A model generated the notes under the pieces. That model searched no databases. It was given only the letters and a program-made list of their open reading frames with translations, and was not told where the DNA came from. This document shows, one piece after another, positions 55,203 to 63,495 of a stretch of DNA of 64,000 nucleotides. Source of the stretch: Sphingomonas liriopis (GTDB lineage: Bacteria > Pseudomonadota > Alphaproteobacteria > Sphingomonadales > Sphingomonadaceae); assembly GCF_024211255.1 (NCBI RefSeq), contig NZ_JAMLDY010000003.1:1-64000 (forward strand), given 5' to 3'. Positions within the stretch are counted from its first letter, which is position 1. Each line of letters begins with the position of its first letter. Made by a program: the position numbers and the translations under genes.

Positions 55203-56612
55203 TCAGGCCGACGGCGCCGTGACGGCGGACTGCCGGAACCCGAGCAGCACGTTGCCCTCGGTCGTCAGATAGTTCTTCGCATAATCGAATCGCGGCGTAT
55301 CCGAGAAGATCAGATAATAATATTTCATCTGTTCCGACCACCAATAGCCCGGACAGTGATCGGCCTGCCGCTTCGGCGTCGCGGTGACGTCGGCGAGATC
55401 GGTGTAGCCGTAGCGCGCCTTGTTCCAGCGCAGCATCGCGGCGAAATGCCGCGCCGCGATCTCACGCCAGCGCGGCGACCGGTCGATCAGCCACAGGTTG
55501 AACGCGGCATCGACGAGTTCGGGGCGCAGCGCATTGCCGGGTGCGGTCGGCGTGCCGGTCGCATAATCATACCCTTCGGGCAGCACCCCGAAGCGGTCCT
55601 GCAGCGCGGCCCAGGTCTCGGTCACCGCCGCCCCTTCCTTCGCCGCGCCGCCTTGCGCCAGCAGCCCGCCGTAGAAGGACGCGAGCTCGTCCTGTTCGGT
55701 GCTGACCACCGCGCCGGTGCGAAAATCCACATCGGCGATCCACAGCCGGCCGTTCCGCCAGACCTGCTGGTGGCGCAGGATCGCGGCGGTGCAGACCTCG
55801 TACATGCGCCGGCATTCGGCATCGCCGAACAGCTGCCAGCTGTCCCACAGATATTCGTAATAGCTGTCCGCATAGGAGCCGACCGTCGCGCGCGAATCGA
55901 GCCATTCGCCGCTCAGCGCATCGATCCTGACCGCCAGCAGGTCGAGCCGCGAGCGCCTGGCGAACAGCGCCACCATCGCGCGGCGGGTGACGTCGCGATA
56001 GCGCGGATCGCCGGTCAGCCGGCTCAGCGTCCCCCATTCGGGCAGGAAGCTGCCGATCTCGGCAGGATTGGTCGCGGGATCGCGGCGGACGCCCGTCCTG
56101 AGGTTGATGAAGCGATAGGGAAAGCCGGTCGGCGTATCGAACGCGGGCAGCAGCCGATCCGCCAGATCGCGCGCCTTCGCCAGCAGCACCGGGTCGCCGC
56201 AGGCATGATGCGCGGACAGCAACCCGCCGACGAGCCGAATCGAGGTTTCGAACACCGACACCTCGCCATCGACGTCGAAGTCGAGCTCCGCCTTGATCCA
56301 CGCGACGCCGTCGGCGAAGCGGCCGTCCAGCCCCATGACCCACAAGGTATCGAGCGCCTCGATCAGGCTGAGGCCGAGGTGGTGCCCTTTCAACGGAAAG
56401 CTGGAGACGGTGCCGCTGACCGGCCTGATCTCGTCCTTCCCCCAGGCATGCGCGCGATAGGCGTCCCACGCCCAGGCCATCTCCGCCTTGACCCTCTCGC
56501 CAAGCGTCCGCCACCGCGCCGCATCGCCGTCCGCCCCCGTGCGAGAACGACCGACCGCCGCCGCACCCAGGCTGGCGATCCCCCCACCCAACATCGCCCG
56601 CCGACCGATCAT
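55203..56612 (-). CDS. GH47-type alpha-mannosidase, Tat-exported
   Basis: A 469-residue glycoside hydrolase. Residues 3-5 (GRR) and the hydrophobic stretch following suggest a Tat signal. GH47 motifs are clear: LSLIEALDTLWVMGLD, VSVFETSIRLVGGLLSAHHA, GSYADSYYEYLWDSW, STEQDELASFYGGLLA, NALRPELVDAAFNLWLI and EQMKYYYLIFSDTP with YLTTEGNVLLGF (Ca-binding Thr-Glu). Family members cleave alpha-1,2-mannose bonds; they are common in eukaryotic ER/Golgi and rarer in bacteria. The ATG at 56612 has GGAGGGG upstream. It stands alone, convergent with the antiporter operon. Confidence 0.85.
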   Translation of the reverse strand: MIGRRAMLGGGIASLGAAAVGRSRTGADGDAARWRTLGERVKAEMAWAWDAYRAHAWGKDEIRPVSGTVSSFPLKGHHLGLSLIEALDTLWVMGLDGRFADGVAWIKAELDFDVDGEVSVFETSIRLVGGLLSAHHACGDPVLLAKARDLADRLLPAFDTPTGFPYRFINLRTGVRRDPATNPAEIGSFLPEWGTLSRLTGDPRYRDVTRRAMVALFARRSRLDLLAVRIDALSGEWLDSRATVGSYADSYYEYLWDSWQLFGDAECRRMYEVCTAAILRHQQVWRNGRLWIADVDFRTGAVVSTEQDELASFYGGLLAQGGAAKEGAAVTETWAALQDRFGVLPEGYDYATGTPTAPGNALRPELVDAAFNLWLIDRSPRWREIAARHFAAMLRWNKARYGYTDLADVTATPKRQADHCPGYWWSEQMKYYYLIFSDTPRFDYAKNYLTTEGNVLLGFRQSAVTAPSA

Positions 56613-57123
56613 CACCGCCCCTCCCATCCGTGAGATCCGGGGATCAATAGCATGCGGCGTGCCGCAGGACAGATCGCATCCGTTCACGGGAGGGCACGCA
56701 TCGACGGGACGCCGCTGCGCAGCGCACGGCGCGGTTCGATGACCCTGATAGTGGATTGGCTGGGGCGGCAGGATTCAGGGTTTTGTCGTATGATCCTGAA
56801 TTCTCACACTATTGGCTCCGCCACCTCCCCTTCTACCATCATTTAGACCAACCATTTGATGGGCTGTTCCGAGACGTTCTTGGATGCAACTAATCTTAGG
56901 ACCGACACCGGAAGCGCGACCAGCGGTCTCCCTCGACACCGTTTTTGGCAATCCGCGTGGCTGGCTTGCAAATGCGCAAGACGGCGCTGTCGGTGGTTGC
57001 GGGAACAGTACCCACAATCGTCCTTCGTGGCATCGTAAATGCCTGTAATCATTTGGCGTTTTCTGCGGGGTTTTGGCAGACACCCCCTGTAGCACCCCAA
57101 TATAATTACAGACGTGGTGGTAC
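56613..57123. other. intergenic stretch without recognisable gene
   Basis: About 510 bases between the mannosidase and the IS remnants. The left end should hold the mannosidase promoter. From about 56850 base composition drops and the sequence contains short frames without family motifs. Probably decayed flanking DNA of the insertion elements. Confidence 0.5.
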
Positions 57124-57380
57124 GTGCTGGAACCGGTCGTGCTGACACCGCAGCCGGCGCCGTGTCCACCGGAGTTCATCCATATCGAACTGCCGGGTGG
57201 CGTGCGGGTGAGCGTGGATGCTGCGGTGGATGCAGGGGCGCTGGCACGGGTGCTGTCGGTGCTGCGATGAACCCCGTGCCTCTGCCGACACGGGTGTTCC
57301 TGGCGTGCGGGGTGACCGACATGCGCAAGGGGTTTGATGGCCTGGCGGTGCTGGTGCCGCAGGTGCTGGCGCAGAACCCC
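57124..57380 (+). mobile_element. IS66 remnant: tail of TnpA-type orf and truncated TnpB
   Basis: The first frame ends [32 protein letters not shown], the C-terminus of the first IS66 orf, stopping at 57270. The overlapping ATG at 57267 opens [25 protein letters not shown], the start of IS66 TnpB, which is cut after 37 residues by IS3 sequence at about 57380. The element lacks its transposase gene and left end, so it is dead. Confidence 0.8.
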
Positions 57381-57540
57381 TAAAAAAGCCGTCGGCATCT
57401 TTGCGGAGATGCCGCGATGAAGTTCGCCTTTATCGAGCAGCATGCGTCCATCTGGCCGGTGAACGTCATGTGCCGCATGCTCGGCGTGTCGCGCACCGGC
57501 TTTTGCGACTGGCGCGGTCGCGCACCGAGCGCACACGCCC
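57379..57540 (+). mobile_element. IS3-family remnant (orfA tail, orfB start)
   Basis: The reading frame [13 protein letters not shown] ends orfA at 57420, including the AAAAAAG slippery site typical of IS3 frameshifting. orfB opens at 57417 with MKFAFIEQHASIWPVNVMCR and MLGVSRTGFCDWRGRAPSAH, then loses coherence after about 57535. The integrase catalytic domain is not recognisable. Confidence 0.8.
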
Positions 57541-58016
57541 CAGCCGCTCCCTTACCGCGCAGGCGTAGGCCAGCTTCCCGCAAAGCCTCACACCGTCATA
57601 GCGAGACGGGTCTCCATGCGTGCACGATTGGCTGGAATACGTCGTCCATCGAACGGAAATACGCGAGGCCCGCCCGCAGCGTCTGGCGATCGCGGTTGAT
57701 GAGACCGTTGTAGAATGCCCGGGTGTCGCTCGACTGCGTTTCTCCCGACGATCTCGATCGGGTTCCGCCAATTTGTGGACTGCTTTCCTCGACGAGCTCT
57801 TCCGGCTCGGTCTGGCATCGGTGATGGTAGCCGGCTTCAACCACGTCACCGTTTATGCAAACCGCCTCCTCCCGTCATTCGGAACGCAGCCCGATTCGAG
57901 GACATTTGCGTGCCGAAGGCGCAGCATACGCGCGTCTTGCCGATGGCGACTGTGCGGGCCGCTTGGAGAGATCGGGAAGAGATGTAATGGACATGTCAGT
58001 CGAACATTCTGACCGC
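57541..58016. other. degenerate region after the IS remnants
   Basis: About 475 bases with scattered short frames on both strands. Parts near 57545-57620 may still be decayed IS3 orfB (a frame reading RSLTAQ then SFPQSL), but stops interrupt it. Nothing further can be assigned. It separates mobile-element debris from the aromatic amino acid island. Confidence 0.5.
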
Positions 58017-58487
58017 TCATAAGGGGATAGCCGTGATGTACTTTACCTGAGCCAAGGAAAAATGCGATGAGCCGGTCGCAACCGAAGGGTGACGTAATAC
58101 GATCCGCATTAAAAAGTGATTATAATGGTCTACGTCGGTGACGATGATCCGCAGAAGATAGTCCCAGTCACCAGACATTGAGTAGCACTCCATTATTTCG
58201 TCCCGCGAAGCGACAAAGGTCTCGAAAGCTTCTGTGGCCTTCGCCGAGTGATCCTTCATCCGAATGTGGCACAGCACGTTCACGCCGCGGCCGACGCTCT
58301 CGGGATCAACAAGGCGAACATGCCGCCCTAGCACGCCGGCGGCTTCCAGCGCCCGGATCCGGCGCCAGCAGGACGCTGTGGAAGCGCCGACCCGCTCAGC
58401 GAGATCGGCGTGGCTGAGGGACGCGTCGCGTTGCAGTTCGACGAGCAGCTTGCGGTCGATCGCATCGAGTTCTCGAGCCCTACTCAT
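58017..58487 (-). CDS. Lrp/AsnC family regulator of the aromatic amino acid cluster
   Basis: A 156-residue regulator: an N-terminal helix-turn-helix (LDAIDRKLLVELQRDASLSHADLAERVGAS-TASCWRRIRALE) and a RAM domain (VLCHIRMKDHSAKATEAFETF, SGDWDYLLRIIVTDVDHYNHF). It is divergent from phhA, with a remnant maleylacetoacetate isomerase gene between them, and probably senses phenylalanine or tyrosine. Its start overlaps the stop of that remnant (ATGA), so it was once the second gene of a coupled pair. Confidence 0.9.
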   Translation of the reverse strand: MSRARELDAIDRKLLVELQRDASLSHADLAERVGASTASCWRRIRALEAAGVLGRHVRLVDPESVGRGVNVLCHIRMKDHSAKATEAFETFVASRDEIMECYSMSGDWDYLLRIIVTDVDHYNHFLMRIVLRHPSVATGSSHFSLAQVKYITAIPL

Positions 58488-58801
58488 GGCGCCACGGGAT
58501 CAGCGTCAGGCTGCAATTCCGGCCTCGCCCTGTCGAACGCTTCAAGGGACAGGCAAGCAGCCGCAATCTTCAAAAGCGCGGGGTATGCGGCGAGTTCGAC
58601 GGACCAATCCGATCGCCGCCAATGCCAAGTAACCGGATCGTGCTGCGCTCCACTGCGCAGTTCGTGCGTGACCTGGCTATAGCTCAGTCCCTTGAGGAGT
58701 CCGATCCTTACTCGATAGGCGACTGAGGAACGCCAGTAGCCGTGGAGTCGTAGGGATGGATGCGCTGCCTCTGTTCCGTTTCGCTCGTACTCCATCTGCA
58801 A
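58484..58801 (-). pseudogene. maleylacetoacetate isomerase (GST zeta) remnant
   Basis: The first 40 residues match the zeta-GST N-terminus (LRLHGYWRSSVAYRVRIG, active-site Ser-Ser), though the usual RIALNLKGL reads RIGLLKGL. After GAQHDP the frame jumps to sequence matching the last 25 residues (AAYPALLKIAAACLSLEAFDRARPELQPDAD). About 110-130 internal residues are missing, including the rest of the thioredoxin fold and most of the helical domain. It cannot fold as a GST. It kept the reading frame open and overlaps the Lrp start. Confidence 0.8.
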
Positions 58802-58954
58802 ATCTCGCTCTCGTCGCTTCGGCTATCGCATGCCCGCACCGTGTTGATCAAATCAATTCGTATCCTGGCATATTATGAAAAGAACCTATCACATCTATAG
58901 CCGTTTATTCCATATTTGAGATCGTATTTCGTCACTTTCCGATATATTTACACC
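58802..58954 (+). promoter_or_regulatory. divergent promoter region of the phh cluster
   Basis: A noticeably AT-rich 150-base gap between the maiA remnant and phhA, containing the likely operators of the Lrp-type regulator. A run such as TCACTTTCCGATATATTTA lies just before the phhA ATG; exact promoter boxes are not clear. Confidence 0.4.
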
Positions 58955-59815
58955 ATGGCTACCGACCTTACTCGACCCTCGCATGCCGCGCCCGATTGGA
59001 CCGTCGCGCAGGACTGGCACTCCTATTCCGCAGAGGAACATACCGTGTGGGATCGTCTCTTTGCGCGCCAAGCCGAGATGCTGCCGGCACGTGTCGTTCC
59101 CGCCTTCATGGAAGGCCTGGATATGTTGCGAATGACGAAGCCAGGCATTCCTGACTTCGACGAGTTGAACGCCCGCCTTTCCGATGCGACCGGCTGGCAG
59201 GTCGTTGCGGTGCCGGGGCTGGTTCCGGACGAGATATTTTTCGAGCATCTCGCCAACCGGCGCTTCGTTGCCGGCCGCTTCATTCGGACGCCGGAACAGC
59301 TCGACTACCTGCAGGAGCCGGATATCTTCCACGACGTGTTCGGCCACGTGCCGCTGCTCGTTCATCCCGTGTTCGCAGACTATATGCAGGCCTATGGCGA
59401 AGGGGGCCTGCGTGCCGCCAAGCTCGGTATGATCGAGGCACTGGCACGGCTATACTGGTACACGGTAGAATTTGGCCTGATCCGGGACGGCTCGGATCTC
59501 AAGCTATACGGCGCCGGCATCGTCTCTTCCTACGGCGAAAGTGTCTTCGCCCTCGACGACCCCTCCCCCAACAGGATCGGTTTCGACATCGAACGGGTGA
59601 TGCGGACGCGCTATCGCATTGACGACTATCAGCAGAACTACTTTGTGATCGACAGTTTCGAGGACTTGCTGCGCCAGACCCGGGACACCGACTTCGGGCC
59701 CATCTACGAACGCCTTCGCGACAGGGACGCTATCGACGTCGGAGACCTGTTGCCATCCGACAGGATTCTCCACGTCGGTACGCAGGCCTATGCCAAGGCC
59801 GGGGTACGCGCATGA
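58955..59815 (+). CDS. phhA: phenylalanine 4-monooxygenase
   Basis: A 286-residue tetrahydrobiopterin-dependent hydroxylase converting phenylalanine to tyrosine. The iron ligands are intact: two histidines in DIFHDVFGHVPLL (near residues 126 and 131) and the glutamate in YWYTVEFGLI (near 172). GAGIVSSYGESVFAL is the conserved pterin-side segment. It is a single-domain bacterial form without a regulatory domain. The ATG at 58955 fits the usual N-terminus. Its stop overlaps the next gene start (ATGA), beginning a coupled operon to phhB, which recycles its cofactor. Confidence 0.95.
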   Translation: MATDLTRPSHAAPDWTVAQDWHSYSAEEHTVWDRLFARQAEMLPARVVPAFMEGLDMLRMTKPGIPDFDELNARLSDATGWQVVAVPGLVPDEIFFEHLANRRFVAGRFIRTPEQLDYLQEPDIFHDVFGHVPLLVHPVFADYMQAYGEGGLRAAKLGMIEALARLYWYTVEFGLIRDGSDLKLYGAGIVSSYGESVFALDDPSPNRIGFDIERVMRTRYRIDDYQQNYFVIDSFEDLLRQTRDTDFGPIYERLRDRDAIDVGDLLPSDRILHVGTQAYAKAGVRA

Positions 59816-61050
59816 GCGGGGATCTGATGCCGTTCGCGGCCCTTCGGCCGCAGAAGCCCGACGCGCTGCTGGCGCTCATCGCCATGCACCGCGCCGATTC
59901 GCGTCTTGACAAGATCGACGTGGGCGTTGGAGTCTATCGCGACGAGGCAGGGCTTACGCCGGTCATGCAAGCGGTCAAAGCTGCCGAAGGGCGCTTGCAC
60001 GCGGAGCAACAGAGCAAATCCTATCTTGGCGCGGAAGGCGACGTCCGCTTTGCCGAACTCCTGATGAAACTGGTCTTCGGTGAGGGGCAGAGCGATGCGA
60101 GACGCTTCGGGCTGCAGACGCCCGGCGGCACCGGGGCCTTACGGCTCGGTGCGCAGCTTCTGGCGCGCGCGGCGCCATCGTCGCGCGTGTGGTTGAGCGA
60201 GCCGACCTGGCCAAATCACGCGCCGATCTTCGCTGAGGCCGGTCTTGCCACGCGCCTTCATCCCTATTTCGATGTCGAAAGCCGCGGCATCGCCTTCGAT
60301 GCCATGCTCGAGGCGCTGCAGCAGTCGCGAGCAGGTGACGTCCTCCTGCTTCACGGCTGTTGCCACAACCCGACGGGCACGCAATTCACGCTGGAGCAGT
60401 GGGAGGCGCTGGCGGCGCTCTGCAATGAGCGCGACATCGTCCCCTTCGTCGACCTGGCCTACCAGGGCCTCGGCAATGGGATCACTGCAGACGGCGAAGG
60501 TGCGCACCGACTTCTCGATGCTGTTCCGACAGCGCTCGTTGCTTATAGCTGCGACAAGAACTTCGCATTATACCGCGATCGGGTTGGCGCGCTCTTTGTC
60601 CAGACGCCGACAAGCGACCTGGGCGAGGTGACGCGGGCCAATGCGCTCGCGCTGGCCCGCAGCCTCTGGTCGATGCCGCCAGACCATGGTGCTGCGGTGG
60701 TCCGCACGATTCTGGATGACGGCGAACTGCGCCTCTCCTGGGGCGACGAACTTGATCGCATGCGGGACCGATTGAACAAGATGAGGGTGCTGCTGGCAAC
60801 GGCGCATCCGGCCTTGACGTCTGTCGCGTCCCAACGCGGGCTCTTCTCGCTTCTGCCGATCGCACCGAGCGCCGTCCCGGCGATTCGCCAGACCCATGGG
60901 ATCTACATGCCGGCGGATGGCCGGATCAATATCGCGGGCCTGAACGAAATCAATCTCCCGCGTTTCGTCGAGGGGTTGCTACCTCACCTCGAAAAAGGGG
61001 TCGGCATCCCGCAGGCATTTGCCGCGACGGCCAAAAGCGCGTTCAAATGA
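59812..61050 (+). CDS. aromatic amino acid aminotransferase (class I, AspC/TyrB type)
   Basis: A 412-residue PLP enzyme. Family landmarks: VGVGVYRDEAG near the N-terminus, TPGGTGALRLGAQLL, LLHGCCHNPTG (PLP-binding Asn), PFVDLAYQGLG (Asp and Tyr) and SCDKNFALYRDRVG with the Schiff-base lysine near 249. The final GRINIAGLNEINL holds the position of the substrate-carboxylate arginine. In this operon it should transaminate tyrosine to 4-hydroxyphenylpyruvate. Coupled to phhA by ATGA; its stop overlaps the start of the SDR remnant. Confidence 0.92.
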   Translation: MSGDLMPFAALRPQKPDALLALIAMHRADSRLDKIDVGVGVYRDEAGLTPVMQAVKAAEGRLHAEQQSKSYLGAEGDVRFAELLMKLVFGEGQSDARRFGLQTPGGTGALRLGAQLLARAAPSSRVWLSEPTWPNHAPIFAEAGLATRLHPYFDVESRGIAFDAMLEALQQSRAGDVLLLHGCCHNPTGTQFTLEQWEALAALCNERDIVPFVDLAYQGLGNGITADGEGAHRLLDAVPTALVAYSCDKNFALYRDRVGALFVQTPTSDLGEVTRANALALARSLWSMPPDHGAAVVRTILDDGELRLSWGDELDRMRDRLNKMRVLLATAHPALTSVASQRGLFSLLPIAPSAVPAIRQTHGIYMPADGRINIAGLNEINLPRFVEGLLPHLEKGVGIPQAFAATAKSAFK

Positions 61051-61290
61051 AAGTGATTGTAACTGGCGCGGCAGGCGCGCTCGGAACTGCTACCGCCGAC
61101 ATTCTGGAGCAAGCGGGGCATAAGGTCGCGCGTATCGTGGTCAGAGCGGCCTCTGATGCATCGCCGTTGATGATCGAGTGTGAAGATCTCGCGCATTCCG
61201 AGGCGGCGGCGCAAGCGATCGGGATTGCTGCCCATCGCCTCCGCGGCCTGTCTGGCGTTCTTCATCTGGCCGGCGCGTCGAGTGGCGACC
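61047..61290 (+). pseudogene. SDR-family NAD-binding fragment
   Basis: The frame opens with MKVIVTGAAGALGTATADIL (Rossmann glycine motif), continues through [21 protein letters not shown], resembling the strand before the NNAG position, and then leaves SDR similarity at about 61290. About 80 residues remain of a protein of about 240-250. Sequence after the break belongs, in another frame, to HPPD. Probably the left end of a large deletion. Confidence 0.75.
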
Positions 61291-61590
61291 TGTCGCCGAG
61301 GGGAACGGCGCGCTCTCCATCTACGACATCGACTTCGCCTACGAGCCGGACATTGATCGCCAGCCGGTGGGTGCCGGACTTCAGCGTATCGATCATCTCA
61401 CACACAACGTCTATGGTGGTCGGATGGCGCACTGGGCTGCGTTCTGCGAGCGCATCGCCGGCTTCCGCGAAATCCGCTACTTCGATATCAGGGGCGAATA
61501 TACCGGCCTCGCCAGCAAGGCGATGACCGCGCCCGACGGCCAAATCCGAATTCCGCTCAATGAGGAAGGCAAAGCCGGCGGCGGACAGAT
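61283..61590 (+). pseudogene. 4-hydroxyphenylpyruvate dioxygenase middle fragment
   Basis: In the frame running through 61367 the translation gives [17 protein letters not shown] and then [36 protein letters not shown] and [16 protein letters not shown], a clear match to the start of the HPPD catalytic domain including an iron-ligand His (in DHLTHNV). The N-terminal half and the C-terminal ligands (His, Glu) are missing. It is joined at both ends to unrelated sequence. Confidence 0.8.
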
Positions 61591-62033
61591 CGACGAGACC
61601 GCCTTCGCCGAGGACAAGGTTCCGTCCACGGGCGGGGACGATCCGTATATGCACATCTTCCTCGATTGTGGCGGCGGCAACGTCTTGGCCTTCTTCGAGT
61701 TGCCGAACCAGCCTCCGATGAGCCGGGACCCAAATACCGCCGGCTGGGTTCAGCATCTCGCCTTCGAAGTTCAGGATGGGGCGGCGTTGCTCGCTGCCAA
61801 GGCGCACATCGAAGCGCAGGGCTGCTCGGTGTGGGCCCACCTGTCACGGCGTTTTCAGATCGATCTATTTCTTCGACCCAAACGGACACCGCGTCGAACT
61901 TGCCTGCAACATCGGCACCCCCGAACAATATGACGATCTGAAGCGCGTCGCCCCGCTGATGCTCGAGGAATGGAGCCGGACCAAGCGTGCCCCGCGATAC
62001 GCGGAATGGCTGCACAAGGAACCCACCGCATGA
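61591..62033 (+). pseudogene. VOC-superfamily protein fragment with frameshift
   Basis: Continuing from HPPD, the text [33 protein letters not shown] and [21 protein letters not shown] matches a glyoxalase-like VOC protein missing its first 40 residues. Near 61830 a one-base shift occurs: the ending [20 protein letters not shown] and RYAEWLHKEP is in the next frame, ending at 62033. VOC proteins of this kind often accompany homogentisate pathway genes. The stop overlaps the FAH start (ATGA). Confidence 0.75.
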
Positions 62034-63040
62034 AGCTTGCCAGTCTAAAGGGGGGCCGGGATGGCCGTCTCGTCGTCGTGTCTAATGACCTCTCGACCTA
62101 CGTCGAGGCAGGCACCGTTGCGCCCACATTACAGGCGGCGCTTGACGATTGGTCTGCAGTCGCGCCGCGGCTCGAGCAACTGGCCTCTAACCTCGACCGT
62201 GGCAGCCCTGCGGGCCTGCCATTCCACGAGGCTGCACTCGCCGCTCCTCTTCCACGCGCCTATCAGTGGGCCGACGGATCGGCCTATGTAAATCATGTCG
62301 CCCTTGTTCGGCAGGCTCGAGGCGCCGAGCTGCCGGACAGTTTCTGGCACGATCCGCTGATCTACCAGGGTGGGTCCGATGGCTTCCTGGGAAGCCATGA
62401 CCCGATATCTCTGTCCAACGAAGACTGGGGCTGCGACATGGAGGCAGAAGTCGTCGTGGTCACCGACGACGTGCCGCAGGGCGTCAGCCGCGAGGCGGCT
62501 ATAAGCCTGATCCGGCTGATCGGGCTGGTGAACGATGTATCACTGCGGAACCTCATTCCCGCTGAACTGGCCAAGGGCTTTGGCTTTTACCAATCCAAGC
62601 CAGCTAGCGGCCTTTCGTCGGTGTTCGTAACGCCCGACTCGCTCGGCCCACGGTGGCGAGATGGCAAACTGTACGGCACACTGAAGGTCGATCTTAACGA
62701 CCAACCCTTCGGGCGAGCCGACGCCGGAATCGATATGACGTTCGATTTCGGCACCCTTATCGCGCATCTCGCTGCAACGCGTTCACTGGCTGCAGGCACG
62801 ATCGTGGGTTCCGGAACAGTTTCGAACCGCGATGCCAATGGCGGTCCCGGACGTCCGGCGGCCGACGGAGGGCTCGGGTATAGCTGCATCGCCGAGGCCC
62901 GCATGGTGCAGACAATCCTCACCGGGGGTCCAGCCACGCCCTTCCTCAAGCACGACGATCGCGTCCGTATCTGGATGGACGACGAAGACGGTAGGCCGAT
63001 CTTCGGCACGATAGACCAGAAAGTGAAGGTGGGGCAATGA
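62030..63040 (+). CDS. fumarylacetoacetate hydrolase family enzyme
   Basis: A 336-residue FAH-fold enzyme: MEAEVVVVTDDVP with the metal-binding acidic pair, LIGLVNDVSLRNLIPAEL, FYQSKPASGLSSVFVTPD, and IVGSGTVSNRDANGG near the C-terminus. In the aromatic pathway it would split fumarylacetoacetate to fumarate and acetoacetate. The reading frame is intact although the genes for the two previous steps in this window are broken or missing. Overlaps both neighbours by ATGA. Confidence 0.9.
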   Translation: MKLASLKGGRDGRLVVVSNDLSTYVEAGTVAPTLQAALDDWSAVAPRLEQLASNLDRGSPAGLPFHEAALAAPLPRAYQWADGSAYVNHVALVRQARGAELPDSFWHDPLIYQGGSDGFLGSHDPISLSNEDWGCDMEAEVVVVTDDVPQGVSREAAISLIRLIGLVNDVSLRNLIPAELAKGFGFYQSKPASGLSSVFVTPDSLGPRWRDGKLYGTLKVDLNDQPFGRADAGIDMTFDFGTLIAHLAATRSLAAGTIVGSGTVSNRDANGGPGRPAADGGLGYSCIAEARMVQTILTGGPATPFLKHDDRVRIWMDDEDGRPIFGTIDQKVKVGQ

Positions 63041-63330
63041 AAGTGCTCGACGATCAGGAACGGAACGAGGCCCTCATCTCCCTCCCAGGATGGACGCACG
63101 ACGCTGGGCGAGACGCCATCGTCCGAAATTTCGAATGCGGGGACTTCGTCAGCGCATTCTCGTTCATGACGGCCGTCGCGATCATGGCAGAGAAGGTTGA
63201 TCACCATCCGGAATGGTCCAATGTCTATGGCAAGGTGTCCATTGTCCTCACGACACACGACGCAGGTGGCCTCACGCCGAAAGACATCGAGTTAGCGCGC
63301 AAAATCACGGCTATAGGACCATCGTCCTGA
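63037..63330 (+). CDS. phhB: pterin-4-alpha-carbinolamine dehydratase
   Basis: A 97-residue enzyme that regenerates the pterin cofactor of phhA. The motif of this family, EKVDHHPEWSNVYGKVSIVLTTHDAGGLT, contains the catalytic His pair. Length and the N-terminal WTHDAGRDAIVRNFEC strand are normal. It ends the coupled operon that began with phhA. A short hairpin with an 8-bp stem (63427-63457) follows, without a T-run. Confidence 0.95.
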   Translation: MKVLDDQERNEALISLPGWTHDAGRDAIVRNFECGDFVSAFSFMTAVAIMAEKVDHHPEWSNVYGKVSIVLTTHDAGGLTPKDIELARKITAIGPSS

Positions 63331-63495
63331 GCGACTTTGTCGCTCGGCTTTGCTGATTGCGTCATTGCGTCCTTCGCAGCCGCTGGAGGATGCAAGCACC
63401 AGCGGCCGCGGCAGTGCAAGCGGCTCCCCCTGCCCGGCCCATCCTGCAAGGCAGGGGCTGCGATCATAGGAGGCCCCAGGTTGAACGCGACTTGC

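Noticed and set aside
56775..57536. 253-codon open frame on the minus strand over the IS remnants
   Set aside because: It runs antisense through recognisable IS66 and IS3 coding sequence and shows no protein motif.
57596..57844. Minus-strand frame reading AFYNGLINRDRQTLRAGLAY
   Set aside because: Looks protein-like for about 40 residues but has no recognised family, no start signal, and lies in decayed IS DNA.
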